Shown here: one piece after another, positions 26,038 through 33,578 of the stretch
Position numbering within the stretch: the first letter of the stretch is position 1
Layout: each line of letters starts with the position of its first letter
NCBI RefSeq assembly: GCF_001439665.1
Contig: NZ_LMAK01000004.1
Span: forward strand, 62,001-126,000
From: Formosa algae
GTDB lineage: Bacteria > Bacteroidota > Bacteroidia > Flavobacteriales > Flavobacteriaceae
Direction: 5' to 3'
Length of the DNA stretch: 64,000 nucleotides
Position numbers and translations under genes: made by a program
Notes under the pieces: generated by a model
Database searches by the model: none
What the model was told of the DNA's origin: nothing
Seen by the model: only the letters and a program-made list of their open reading frames with translations

Positions 26038-26997
26038 ATGGTATATACTAAAAAAGCATCACTTTGGGAGTTTTCTATTTTAGATCTTACCCACAACAGC
26101 TATTGGTATCGTGGCGTGTTGTTAAAGGGCGATCACAACCATTTGCGACTTAAAAAACATAGTGCTTTTAGTAATGCCATAACCATATTAAGATCTTATT
26201 TTTTTAAAGTATATGCACATCAGGATATTGTAGTTACTTCGGGAACACAAACTATAAAAACACGAACAGATGCTTATGGGCGATTTGAAATTGTGTCGGA
26301 TGTTAAACCACAAGCAGAGCTTACCATAACCTTATCGAATACAAAATCACCTTTAAAGATTTTACAAGATTATCCGGTTAATTTCCAAGAACCACAACGT
26401 ACTTTAGATATTATTTCTGATATAGACGATACCGTTTTAGTTTCTAATACTTCAAATATTTTTAAACGCATTAAAACGTTGTTGTTGCTTGTGCCCGAAA
26501 AGCGCACTGTTATAGGTTTTACTCAAAACATGTTTAAGGCCTGGCACGACGTTAATCCGCGTTACTTTTATGTGTCTAAAAGCGAGAGTAATTTATTTAC
26601 ACTCTTAACTACGTTTATAACCTATAATACATTGCCTATAGGCATGTTGGTTTTAACACCGTATTTAAATTTTTTTCAGCTCTTAAAAGGTCATAAACCT
26701 AAAGATTTTAAGTTAGAGGCTATTCAGTTTTTAATAACACATTCTAGAGGGGAAAATTATGTTTTAGTGGGAGACGATAGTCAAAAAGATATGGTTATTT
26801 ATACCAAACTAGCAAAAATGTACCCAAACCTTATTCTGAAAATATACATCCGCCAAACTGGAAAAATAAGATCGATAATACAGCAAACCATGTGGAATGA
26901 ATTAATAGCTACAGGTGTGTCTGCGTCATATGTGGTTCCGGACGAAGCAAGTTCTATTTTAAAAGACATTGAACATTTAAAACAGCATTTAAAATGA
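26038..26997 (+). CDS. App1-type phosphatidate phosphatase (DUF2183)
   Basis: A 319-residue protein with the App1 (DUF2183) catalytic domain of the HAD superfamily. The nucleophile motif DxDxT is seen as DIDDT with Asp128, Asp130 and Thr132, and the later VGDDSQKDMVIY (about 240) is the acidic metal loop. Residues 55-115 form an Ig-like strand-rich part. App1 dephosphorylates phosphatidate to diacylglycerol; substrate in bacteria is untested. It overlaps the next gene (lipid kinase) by four bases (ATGA), an arrangement for translational coupling, so phosphatase and kinase are probably made together and act on the same lipid pool. No signal peptide. Confidence 0.88.
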   Translation: MVYTKKASLWEFSILDLTHNSYWYRGVLLKGDHNHLRLKKHSAFSNAITILRSYFFKVYAHQDIVVTSGTQTIKTRTDAYGRFEIVSDVKPQAELTITLSNTKSPLKILQDYPVNFQEPQRTLDIISDIDDTVLVSNTSNIFKRIKTLLLLVPEKRTVIGFTQNMFKAWHDVNPRYFYVSKSESNLFTLLTTFITYNTLPIGMLVLTPYLNFFQLLKGHKPKDFKLEAIQFLITHSRGENYVLVGDDSQKDMVIYTKLAKMYPNLILKIYIRQTGKIRSIIQQTMWNELIATGVSASYVVPDEASSILKDIEHLKQHLK

Positions 26998-27893
26998 AAT
27001 TATTACTTGTAGTTAACCCTGTATCCGGAGGTGTAGATAAAGACCCATTTTTAAAAGACGCCAAAGCTCTTTGCGATAATTATGGTATAGAAAATCAAGT
27101 GTTTAAAACTACAGGAACAGATGATGCCGAAGCCCTCAAAGTAATATTAAACACTTTTAAACCAGATAAAGTTGCTGCTGTTGGAGGTGACGGAACGCTA
27201 TTATTCTTGGCTATCGTGTTACAGCATAGTAGTATACCTGTTGGTATTATTCCTATGGGATCTGCAAATGGAATGGCTACGGAACTAGAAGTTTCAAAAC
27301 AACCTATAGAGGCCTTGAAGGAATTGATTATGTCTGAAATTGTTGGAGATTTGGATTTATTGGTCGTTAATAATGAACATTATTGTATTCATCTTGGTGA
27401 TGTAGGAATAAATGCCAAAATAGTAAAAGGCTATGAAAACGACCACAAAAGAGGCATGTCTACTTATGCTAAATATTTTATAGATGAATTAGGGAAAGTA
27501 ACTGCGTTTCCTATGACGGTTGAATGTAATGAAAAGACATATGATGCGGAAGGGGTTATGTTATGCATTTGTAATGCTAGAAAATATGGTACGGGTATTC
27601 CTATTAATTTAGAAGGAAATCCGATGGACGGTGTATTTGAAATTGTACTTATAAAAGAAATTAATGGAAGTATGTTAATAAATGCAGGCTTATCTAGTTT
27701 TAACGAGAATTTTATAAATAGTCAGCATCAAACATCGGTACAAACAAATCAAGCTAAAATTACCTTTAAAACTCCACAATTGTTACAATTGGATGGCGAA
27801 GTTATAGGTGAATTTTTGTCTTTTGATGTACGAATTATTAAAGGCGCTGTAAAACTTATTACCACACAAAAAAATCCATACTTAGAGCGTTAA
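26994..27893 (+). CDS. Diacylglycerol/sphingosine-kinase-like lipid kinase (LCB5/YegS family)
   Basis: A 299-residue cytoplasmic kinase of the DAGK-catalytic family. The nucleotide loop GGDGTLL begins at Gly64, and GSANGMATEL (about 95) is the second conserved loop; the VNPVSGG at the N-terminus is the first. The C-terminal half is the YegS-type beta-sandwich (INLEGNPMDGVFEIVLI, LQLDGEVIGE). It phosphorylates diacylglycerol or a long-chain base. The coupling with the App1 phosphatase (four-base overlap) suggests a lipid phosphorylation cycle; flavobacteria contain sphingolipid- and sulfonolipid-like compounds, which are possible substrates by inference. Confidence 0.9.
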   Translation: MKLLLVVNPVSGGVDKDPFLKDAKALCDNYGIENQVFKTTGTDDAEALKVILNTFKPDKVAAVGGDGTLLFLAIVLQHSSIPVGIIPMGSANGMATELEVSKQPIEALKELIMSEIVGDLDLLVVNNEHYCIHLGDVGINAKIVKGYENDHKRGMSTYAKYFIDELGKVTAFPMTVECNEKTYDAEGVMLCICNARKYGTGIPINLEGNPMDGVFEIVLIKEINGSMLINAGLSSFNENFINSQHQTSVQTNQAKITFKTPQLLQLDGEVIGEFLSFDVRIIKGAVKLITTQKNPYLER

Positions 27894-27954
27894 GAATGGA
27901 TTTGAATTATAAATAGAATGTCTTTTTTTTAATAATATTTTAGAAGGGTTAAGT

Positions 27955-28899
27955 TTATGCTGGTTCTAAAGTATCTTTTTTTGCGACTTTTGCATTTTCT
28001 GCACGCATTTGTTTTACGGTTAGTGTGCTGCCATCGTGACTCCAACCTGGAGGTCCGAAAACATACATAAATTTATGACGCCAATTCTTAGATTTTTTCA
28101 TGTCTTCCCAAATGTTTTTATATTCATGCGTTAAAATCACATATAAATTATAAGAGTTGGGAGGCGTAGATACACCGTATTCAATATCAATAGACTCGTC
28201 TAATTCTTTCCAAGTACCAAAAATTCTATCAAATGTATTTAAAATTCCACCATGATTTTTATCCATATATTCCAAATTCCTAGCATGGTGAACTTGATGC
28301 ATGGTATGCGTATTTAAAAATTTATCAAAAAAACCAAGCTTCTTTACATACTGTGTATGCAGTTGAAATTGCCATAGAGACTCTATACCTAAACATACCA
28401 AAAGCATTTCTGGTGGGAAGCCTATAATTACAATCCAGACGTAAAAAAAGGGTTTGTAAAATAAGGTAAACCAGCCGTTTCTTACAGCTGTACCCAAATT
28501 AAAATTATCTGAAGAATGATGCACAATATGTGCTGCCCATAATATTCTTACCATATGGTTTTGTCTGTGAAACCAATAGTAAGTATAATCGTCTAATAAC
28601 ATACAAATGCCCCACACATACCATTCGTAACCAAAAGATTTATATCCCATAATGTTAGTATGTACACCATCTACTATAGGATTAAAAAGGTCGTAAGCAA
28701 AATTAAAAACAAGTACTACAGACACCGTTTTAACAAGTGCAGCAAGTACAGCAGATCCAACACCAAGTGATAAACTTGAGATAAAATCTTTCTTATTGTA
28801 TAATTCTTTATTGTCAAATACTTTACTATAAGACAGCTCCAAGGCTATAAAACCTAGAAAACAAGGAACTCCGTATACTAAAGGGTTAGTAAAATCCAT
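27955..28899 (-). CDS. Fatty acid hydroxylase/sterol desaturase superfamily membrane enzyme
   Basis: A 314-residue integral membrane di-iron enzyme. The histidine boxes are all visible: HRQNH (His111, His115), HIVHH (His124, His127, His128) and HTMHQVHH (His198, His201, His204, His205). About four to five hydrophobic segments surround them. The superfamily includes sterol C5/C4 oxidases, fatty acid hydroxylases, alkylglycerol monooxygenase and carotenoid ketolases; which reaction this one does cannot be told from the motifs. It is convergent with the lipid kinase gene, so the 26-29 kb region holds a small cluster of lipid-modifying genes. Confidence 0.88.
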   Translation of the reverse strand: MDFTNPLVYGVPCFLGFIALELSYSKVFDNKELYNKKDFISSLSLGVGSAVLAALVKTVSVVLVFNFAYDLFNPIVDGVHTNIMGYKSFGYEWYVWGICMLLDDYTYYWFHRQNHMVRILWAAHIVHHSSDNFNLGTAVRNGWFTLFYKPFFYVWIVIIGFPPEMLLVCLGIESLWQFQLHTQYVKKLGFFDKFLNTHTMHQVHHARNLEYMDKNHGGILNTFDRIFGTWKELDESIDIEYGVSTPPNSYNLYVILTHEYKNIWEDMKKSKNWRHKFMYVFGPPGWSHDGSTLTVKQMRAENAKVAKKDTLEPA

Positions 28900-29172
28900 A
28901 AATTAAACTTTTGCTGCAATGTAAGATTTATTTTTTTTTAAATTAAATTTGAAGTCATAAGTATGCTCTCGATATTTTAAAGATTTTAGTGCAAGGGCCT
29001 GGCTTTAAGTCGGCTTTAAATAATAACATAGACTATAAAAAAATCACTTATATTGTATTAGTTTTAATGACTAATTCAGAGGGAGTATTATTGAAGAATA
29101 TATAAGACTTTGAAATGAACCAATCCTTTTTTAACTAAAACTGAACTAAAGAGAATTCTCTATTTTAAAATC

Positions 29173-29664
29173 ATGAACATACGATTTGCCGAAACAAAAG
29201 ATGTAGCTAAGATATTGGATATTGTAAATTACGAAATTCTTAATACTACTGTAATTTACGATTATAAAGAAAGGTCTTACGAGTATCAGCTTAATTGGTT
29301 CGAACAGAAAAAACAAGCGAATATGCCAGTTATAGTAGCCGAAATTGATGGCGAAGTGGTTGGTTTTGGATCTTATGGTATTTTTAGACCATGGGAAGCC
29401 TATAAATATAGTATAGAACATTCTATATATGTTAGTCGCGAAGCTAGAGCGAAAGGTGTTGGGAAACAGCTTTTAACCGAGTTAATAACTTTAGCAAAAG
29501 CAAATGGTTATCATACCATGATCGCAGGCGTAGACGCTTCTAATGCAGGAAGTATAGCGTTTCATAAACAATTTGGTTTTGTAGAAATAGGCATCTTTAA
29601 AGCGGTAGGCTACAAATTCGATACGTGGTTAGATTTAAACTTTTTACAGCTTATTTTAAAATAA
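29173..29664 (+). CDS. GNAT N-acetyltransferase, phosphinothricin acetyltransferase-like
   Basis: A 163-residue GNAT with the acetyl-CoA pyrophosphate loop REARAKGVGKQL (about 92-103) and ending strands IAGVDASNAGSIAFHKQFGF typical of the PAT/MddA branch, which acetylates methionine sulfoximine, phosphinothricin and some amino acids. Cytoplasmic. The start at 29173 is preceded by a 12-bp palindrome AGAGAATTCTCT (29150-29161) lying about 11 bases upstream, which could be a binding site or just chance. It is followed after 49 bases by the ACT-domain gene on the same strand. Confidence 0.88.
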   Translation: MNIRFAETKDVAKILDIVNYEILNTTVIYDYKERSYEYQLNWFEQKKQANMPVIVAEIDGEVVGFGSYGIFRPWEAYKYSIEHSIYVSREARAKGVGKQLLTELITLAKANGYHTMIAGVDASNAGSIAFHKQFGFVEIGIFKAVGYKFDTWLDLNFLQLILK

Positions 29665-29713
29665 GTATATTGAATAAGATCACAAAGGTTAAAGACATAT
29701 AGATTCTAATAAA

Positions 29714-30109
29714 ATGGCTGGAGAAACAAATTTATCCCAATTACTACAGGGAATGACACCTAAACTAAACGATGGAGTATATGTTTTTTCGACCGTAAAA
29801 GATTTGAGTAAAATTGATAGGCGTGATACTATTTGCGAATTCAAAGAACAAGAAGGAACCACTATTGTAATAGAGAAACAAAAAGCAGATGCACTTAAAT
29901 TAAATTACGAATATATCGCGTCTTGGATTACGCTACAAATCCATTCTTCTTTAGATGCTGTTGGACTCACAGCTGTATTTTCTAACGCATTGTCTAAACA
30001 TAATATCAGTTGTAATGTTATTGCAGGATATTATCACGACCATATTTTTGTGGATGTAAAAGATTCAGATAAGGCTATGAATGTATTGAAACGTTTAAGC
30101 AACACTTAA
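29714..30109 (+). CDS. ACT-domain protein (DUF2241/ACT_3-ACT_7 type)
   Basis: A 131-residue cytoplasmic protein made of two small ACT-like subdomains: residues 1-60 (LNDGVYVFSTV as the first strand) and 65-130 (ALSKHNISCNVIAGYYHDHIFV as the core beta-alpha-beta). ACT domains bind amino acids and often regulate enzymes; stand-alone proteins of this kind have no defined partner. Probably co-transcribed with the GNAT gene. No catalytic motif was seen and none is expected. Confidence 0.8.
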   Translation: MAGETNLSQLLQGMTPKLNDGVYVFSTVKDLSKIDRRDTICEFKEQEGTTIVIEKQKADALKLNYEYIASWITLQIHSSLDAVGLTAVFSNALSKHNISCNVIAGYYHDHIFVDVKDSDKAMNVLKRLSNT

Positions 30110-30532
30110 TTATAATGTAAAAAAGGAGTTGCTTATTTTGAAACACTATAGTAAATAGATAATACGTCCTTGAAACATGTATTTTTATTACTTCATTTAA
30201 AAATTTTATAATACTGTAGTATTTTTCAATCACATGTGAAATTCAAAATTGTAATGCTGATTTTTTAGAAAAATCTAATAGAACAGAATCAGTGGTTAAT
30301 AGTGTCTTGAATAACAATTGTTTGTCAAATTTTAGTAGTCTTCAAATAGAATAATTTAATAATTGGTCTTATTAATACAGGGCTAAAAGGATGTTATCGT
30401 ATATAATTAACCAAGGCTATTTGTCAATTTTCCGTTACCTTTAATCAGTAATTATAAGATTTAATAAGCTAAAACATTGGAAAAGTTGAAATTCAATTTT
30501 TTTAATATAAAGCAATTAAGTAGCATAGCAGA
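30110..30532. other. Intergenic region upstream of PUL 2 regulator
   Basis: A 423-base AT-rich stretch with no open frame of note. It should contain the end of the ACT-protein transcript and the regulator promoter. A 7-of-8 match to the -7 consensus (TACCTTTA, 30436-30443) is present without a correctly spaced TTG. A short inverted repeat around 30212-30223 (ATACTGTAGTAT) is noted. Nothing else recognised. Confidence 0.35.
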
Positions 30533-33328
30533 ATGTCAAAACGTTTAATAATTTTAATTATACTTTTTAATTGTTTATCTCTTTCAATAGGATATGCGCA
30601 GTTTTCTCCAAGTCTTCAAAATTATACTTTAGCAGAATATAAAGCGGGTAACCAAAATTGGGATATCTCTAGAGCAGACAATGGTAAAGTATATGTGGCT
30701 AATAGTAGTGGGTTGTTAGAGTATGATGCTTTACTTTGGAAACTTTATCAATTGCCCAATAAAACAACTGTTCGCTCTGTTTTAACTGTAGATGATATTG
30801 TATATACCGGGTCTTACGAAGAGTTTGGATATTGGCAAGAAGATGAATTCGGATTGCTAAAATACCATTCGTTAAGCAATACTATTCTCGATAAAATTTC
30901 TCCTAATGAAGAAATCTGGGGAATCGTAAAGTTCAAGGATAAAATAATTTTTCGTTCATTTTTAAACACTTACATATACGACTATAATCAAGTTGTACAG
31001 TTAAAGTCAGATTCAATAATTATCTCGTTTAGTGTGATTGAAGACGATTTATACGTAAGTACTTTAAGCGAAGGTGTTTTTTTACTAAAAGAGAATAAGC
31101 TGGAGTCTTTTTATTTTAATGATTTACTAGTAGATACTAAAATTATATCTATTAATAAGTATGACGATAAACTGTTATTAATGACGTCTCTAAAAGGAAG
31201 TTTCTTTTTAAAGAACGGAACATTAATTCCTACCAATTTTCAGATAAATGAAAAAATCAAACAACATCAACTTAATAATTTTTCTATTCTAAAAAATGGA
31301 GAAATGGTGTTTGGCACTATTAAAGATGGTGTTTTTTTAACAGACCATTCGGGGAACTTAAAATTTCATGTTAGTAAAGAAAATGGATTAGTAAATAATA
31401 CAGTTTTGGGGCAATCTTTAGATAGCTCTGATAATCTTTGGTTGGGATTAGATAACGGAATTTCATATATAGAACTTAATAGTGCGAATTATTTCTTTAA
31501 CGATGTATCTGGTAAATTAGGAGCCGTTTACGATATTATTACGTTTAAAGATGTTATATATATAGGTACAAATACGGGGCTTTTTAGATTAGATAATAAC
31601 GATAAGTTAGAATTCGTAGAAGGATCTCAAGGTCAAGTTTGGGATTTAACAATCATAGAAAACGAGTTGTTTTGTGGCCATAATGAAGGTACTTTTTTAG
31701 TAGATGGTAATACGTTTACAAAAATATCTAGTTTCACTGGAGGTTGGACCATAAAGAAAGTTCCCGAACGTACAGATACATATATTCAGGGTACATATTC
31801 TGGCTTAGTTAAGTTTGAGAAAAAAGAAGGGACTTGGACTGTTAAACATTTTAATAAAGCCATGATCCCTTCACGTTTTTTAGTGTTCGAAAATCCGCAT
31901 ACCGCTTGGGTCGCACATGAAACGAAAGGGATTTATAAAATTCGTTTCGATGACGATTACCAAACCATCCAAAGTGTAGAGAATTATCAGCAAAAAGGTA
32001 TAAGCTCTAATTATAACATCAGGGTTTATAATATTAAAAATAATATCAGTTATAAAACTAGCGAAGGTTGGCAAAAGTATGAACCTATTATAGATTCCAT
32101 TATTCCATATGAACTTTTAAATGAAAAGTTAGGCAAGCATAGTTATATTATTTCTGAAGAAGATACCAACTTATTTGCTCTAAAAAATAAAGAAGGCTTC
32201 ATCGATTTTAAATCATTTTCTAATGATGATGAACAACTTGTCTTGAGCGATGATTTTTTAAAGAATAGATATATTGTAGGTTATGAAAACGTATCTAAAG
32301 TAAACGATTCTGTTTATGCATTAAATTTAGATAACGGTTTTATGATGATAAATAGTACCACACCTTCTAATCATATTTTACAAAAACCAAAAATAGAAAT
32401 TATATCTGTTGGTGGCTTGCCAATAAATTTGTCAAAGATTAAAAATGATGAGGTGCGTTTTAATTTTAATGAAAATATTACTATTGAGTTGTCTTCAGCA
32501 AAATCGACTAACCATTTCTTTGAATACAAAATCTCTAATACAGATAATTTATGGTATAAAATAGATGGTAATAAAGTAGAGTTTTCTAGTCTTAAAGACG
32601 GAAATTATACCATCTCTTTTAGGGCAGGAGGAAATTCTGGTAATGTTTCACCGTCTCTAGATTTACACTTGAATATATTGCCGCCTTGGTATAGAGATAC
32701 GTTTGGCTTTTTACTATATCTATTTATTGCAATTCTAATTGTTGTGTTGTTCTACATCTTACAAAATAAAAAAATTGCAAAAGAGCAGCGTCTAATCAAA
32801 ATTAAATATCAGAAGGAACAACAAAAACTACTACGCGAAAAAACATTAGAAAACGAAAAGCAAATTGTACAGCTTAAGAATGAATCTTTACAAAGAGAAA
32901 TTAAGCTTAAAAGTAAGCAGCTTGCTAATAATGCTATGGCATTGGTTAAGAAAAATGAAACACTTCAGGATATTAAAAAAGAACTAGTCGTTAATAAAGA
33001 TGGGTTTAATAGTCCATATTCTTTTAAAAAGCTCTTAAAAAAATTAGATAATTCTATTGTACTAAAAGATGAATGGGAAGTTTTTGAGAATAACTTTAGT
33101 CAAGTTCACGATGAGTTTTTTGAAAGATTAAAAGCACAACATCCTAAGCTTACTCCTAAAGATTTAAAGATTTGCGCATACATCAAAATGAATTTGTCTT
33201 CTAAAGAAATCGCACCTTTAATGAATATCTCTGCTAGAGGAGTAGAAACGCATAGATATAGATTGAAAAAGAAGTTGAATTTGGAAAATGACATTTCTGT
33301 CACCGATTACTTGTTAAATTTTAAATAA
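30533..33328 (+). CDS. Membrane-bound propeller/LuxR-type PUL regulator (PUL 2)
   Basis: A 931-residue paralogue of the PUL 1 regulator, with the same order: signal peptide (cleaved after GYAQ), beta-propeller (about 25-630), Y_Y_Y-like Ig domain (about 640-712, FEYKISNTDNLWYKI), one transmembrane helix (about 719-746), coiled coil (about 750-840) and LuxR-type helix-turn-helix (about 866-931, LSSKEIAPLMNISARGVETH). No kinase or receiver domain is present. The recognition region differs from the PUL 1 protein at only a few positions (SARGVETHRYRLKKKL against SLRSVETKRYRLRKKL), which agrees with a common DNA motif found behind both genes. It is upstream of and on the same strand as susC of PUL 2. 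Confidence 0.93.
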   Translation: MSKRLIILIILFNCLSLSIGYAQFSPSLQNYTLAEYKAGNQNWDISRADNGKVYVANSSGLLEYDALLWKLYQLPNKTTVRSVLTVDDIVYTGSYEEFGYWQEDEFGLLKYHSLSNTILDKISPNEEIWGIVKFKDKIIFRSFLNTYIYDYNQVVQLKSDSIIISFSVIEDDLYVSTLSEGVFLLKENKLESFYFNDLLVDTKIISINKYDDKLLLMTSLKGSFFLKNGTLIPTNFQINEKIKQHQLNNFSILKNGEMVFGTIKDGVFLTDHSGNLKFHVSKENGLVNNTVLGQSLDSSDNLWLGLDNGISYIELNSANYFFNDVSGKLGAVYDIITFKDVIYIGTNTGLFRLDNNDKLEFVEGSQGQVWDLTIIENELFCGHNEGTFLVDGNTFTKISSFTGGWTIKKVPERTDTYIQGTYSGLVKFEKKEGTWTVKHFNKAMIPSRFLVFENPHTAWVAHETKGIYKIRFDDDYQTIQSVENYQQKGISSNYNIRVYNIKNNISYKTSEGWQKYEPIIDSIIPYELLNEKLGKHSYIISEEDTNLFALKNKEGFIDFKSFSNDDEQLVLSDDFLKNRYIVGYENVSKVNDSVYALNLDNGFMMINSTTPSNHILQKPKIEIISVGGLPINLSKIKNDEVRFNFNENITIELSSAKSTNHFFEYKISNTDNLWYKIDGNKVEFSSLKDGNYTISFRAGGNSGNVSPSLDLHLNILPPWYRDTFGFLLYLFIAILIVVLFYILQNKKIAKEQRLIKIKYQKEQQKLLREKTLENEKQIVQLKNESLQREIKLKSKQLANNAMALVKKNETLQDIKKELVVNKDGFNSPYSFKKLLKKLDNSIVLKDEWEVFENNFSQVHDEFFERLKAQHPKLTPKDLKICAYIKMNLSSKEIAPLMNISARGVETHRYRLKKKLNLENDISVTDYLLNFK

Positions 33329-33361
33329 TACCTATGTTTTTTTATTTAATACGTAATTAAC

Positions 33362-33384
33362 CACTACGCCATTACTACGTCATT
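33362..33384 (+). promoter_or_regulatory. Candidate regulator binding site with tandem half-sites (PUL 2)
   Basis: Bases 33362-33379 read CACTACGCCATTACTACG, 16 of 18 identical to the site behind the PUL 1 regulator. Two copies of ACTACGYCATT follow each other without spacing (33363-33373 and 33374-33384), giving an 11-bp period, one helical turn. The site lies 33 bases behind the regulator stop and about 200 bases before susC, on the susC strand as in PUL 1. Confidence 0.6.
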
Positions 33385-33475
33385 TGCCTAATCTCTTAAT
33401 AACTACAACGTTTTTTTAAAAAGTATAAAGTACGTCAAGTGCGTTTTTTCGATGCTCTTTAACATTTTAAGGGTG

Positions 33476-33485
33476 TAATGGCGTA
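33476..33485 (-). promoter_or_regulatory. Inverted copy of the PUL 2 half-site
   Basis: TAATGGCGTA is the exact reverse complement of bases 33365-33374 (TACGCCATTA). The two are 111 bp apart, close to a whole number of helical turns, and this copy is about 95 bases before susC and about 20 bases before a weak -7 candidate (TAACTTTA, 33506-33513). It may be a second regulator site. No inverted copy was found in the PUL 1 region. Confidence 0.4.
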
Positions 33486-33578
33486 TTTAAAAAGTAAATG
33501 GCTTTTAACTTTATTTAACAATAGATTATAATTTAGTCAAACAAACAAACTGAATATTTAATATTTAATAAAACTAAT

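Noticed and set aside
29150-29161. 12-bp palindrome AGAGAATTCTCT as an operator of the GNAT gene
   Set aside because: Perfect but short, single copy, AT-rich surroundings; kept only as a remark in the gene entry.
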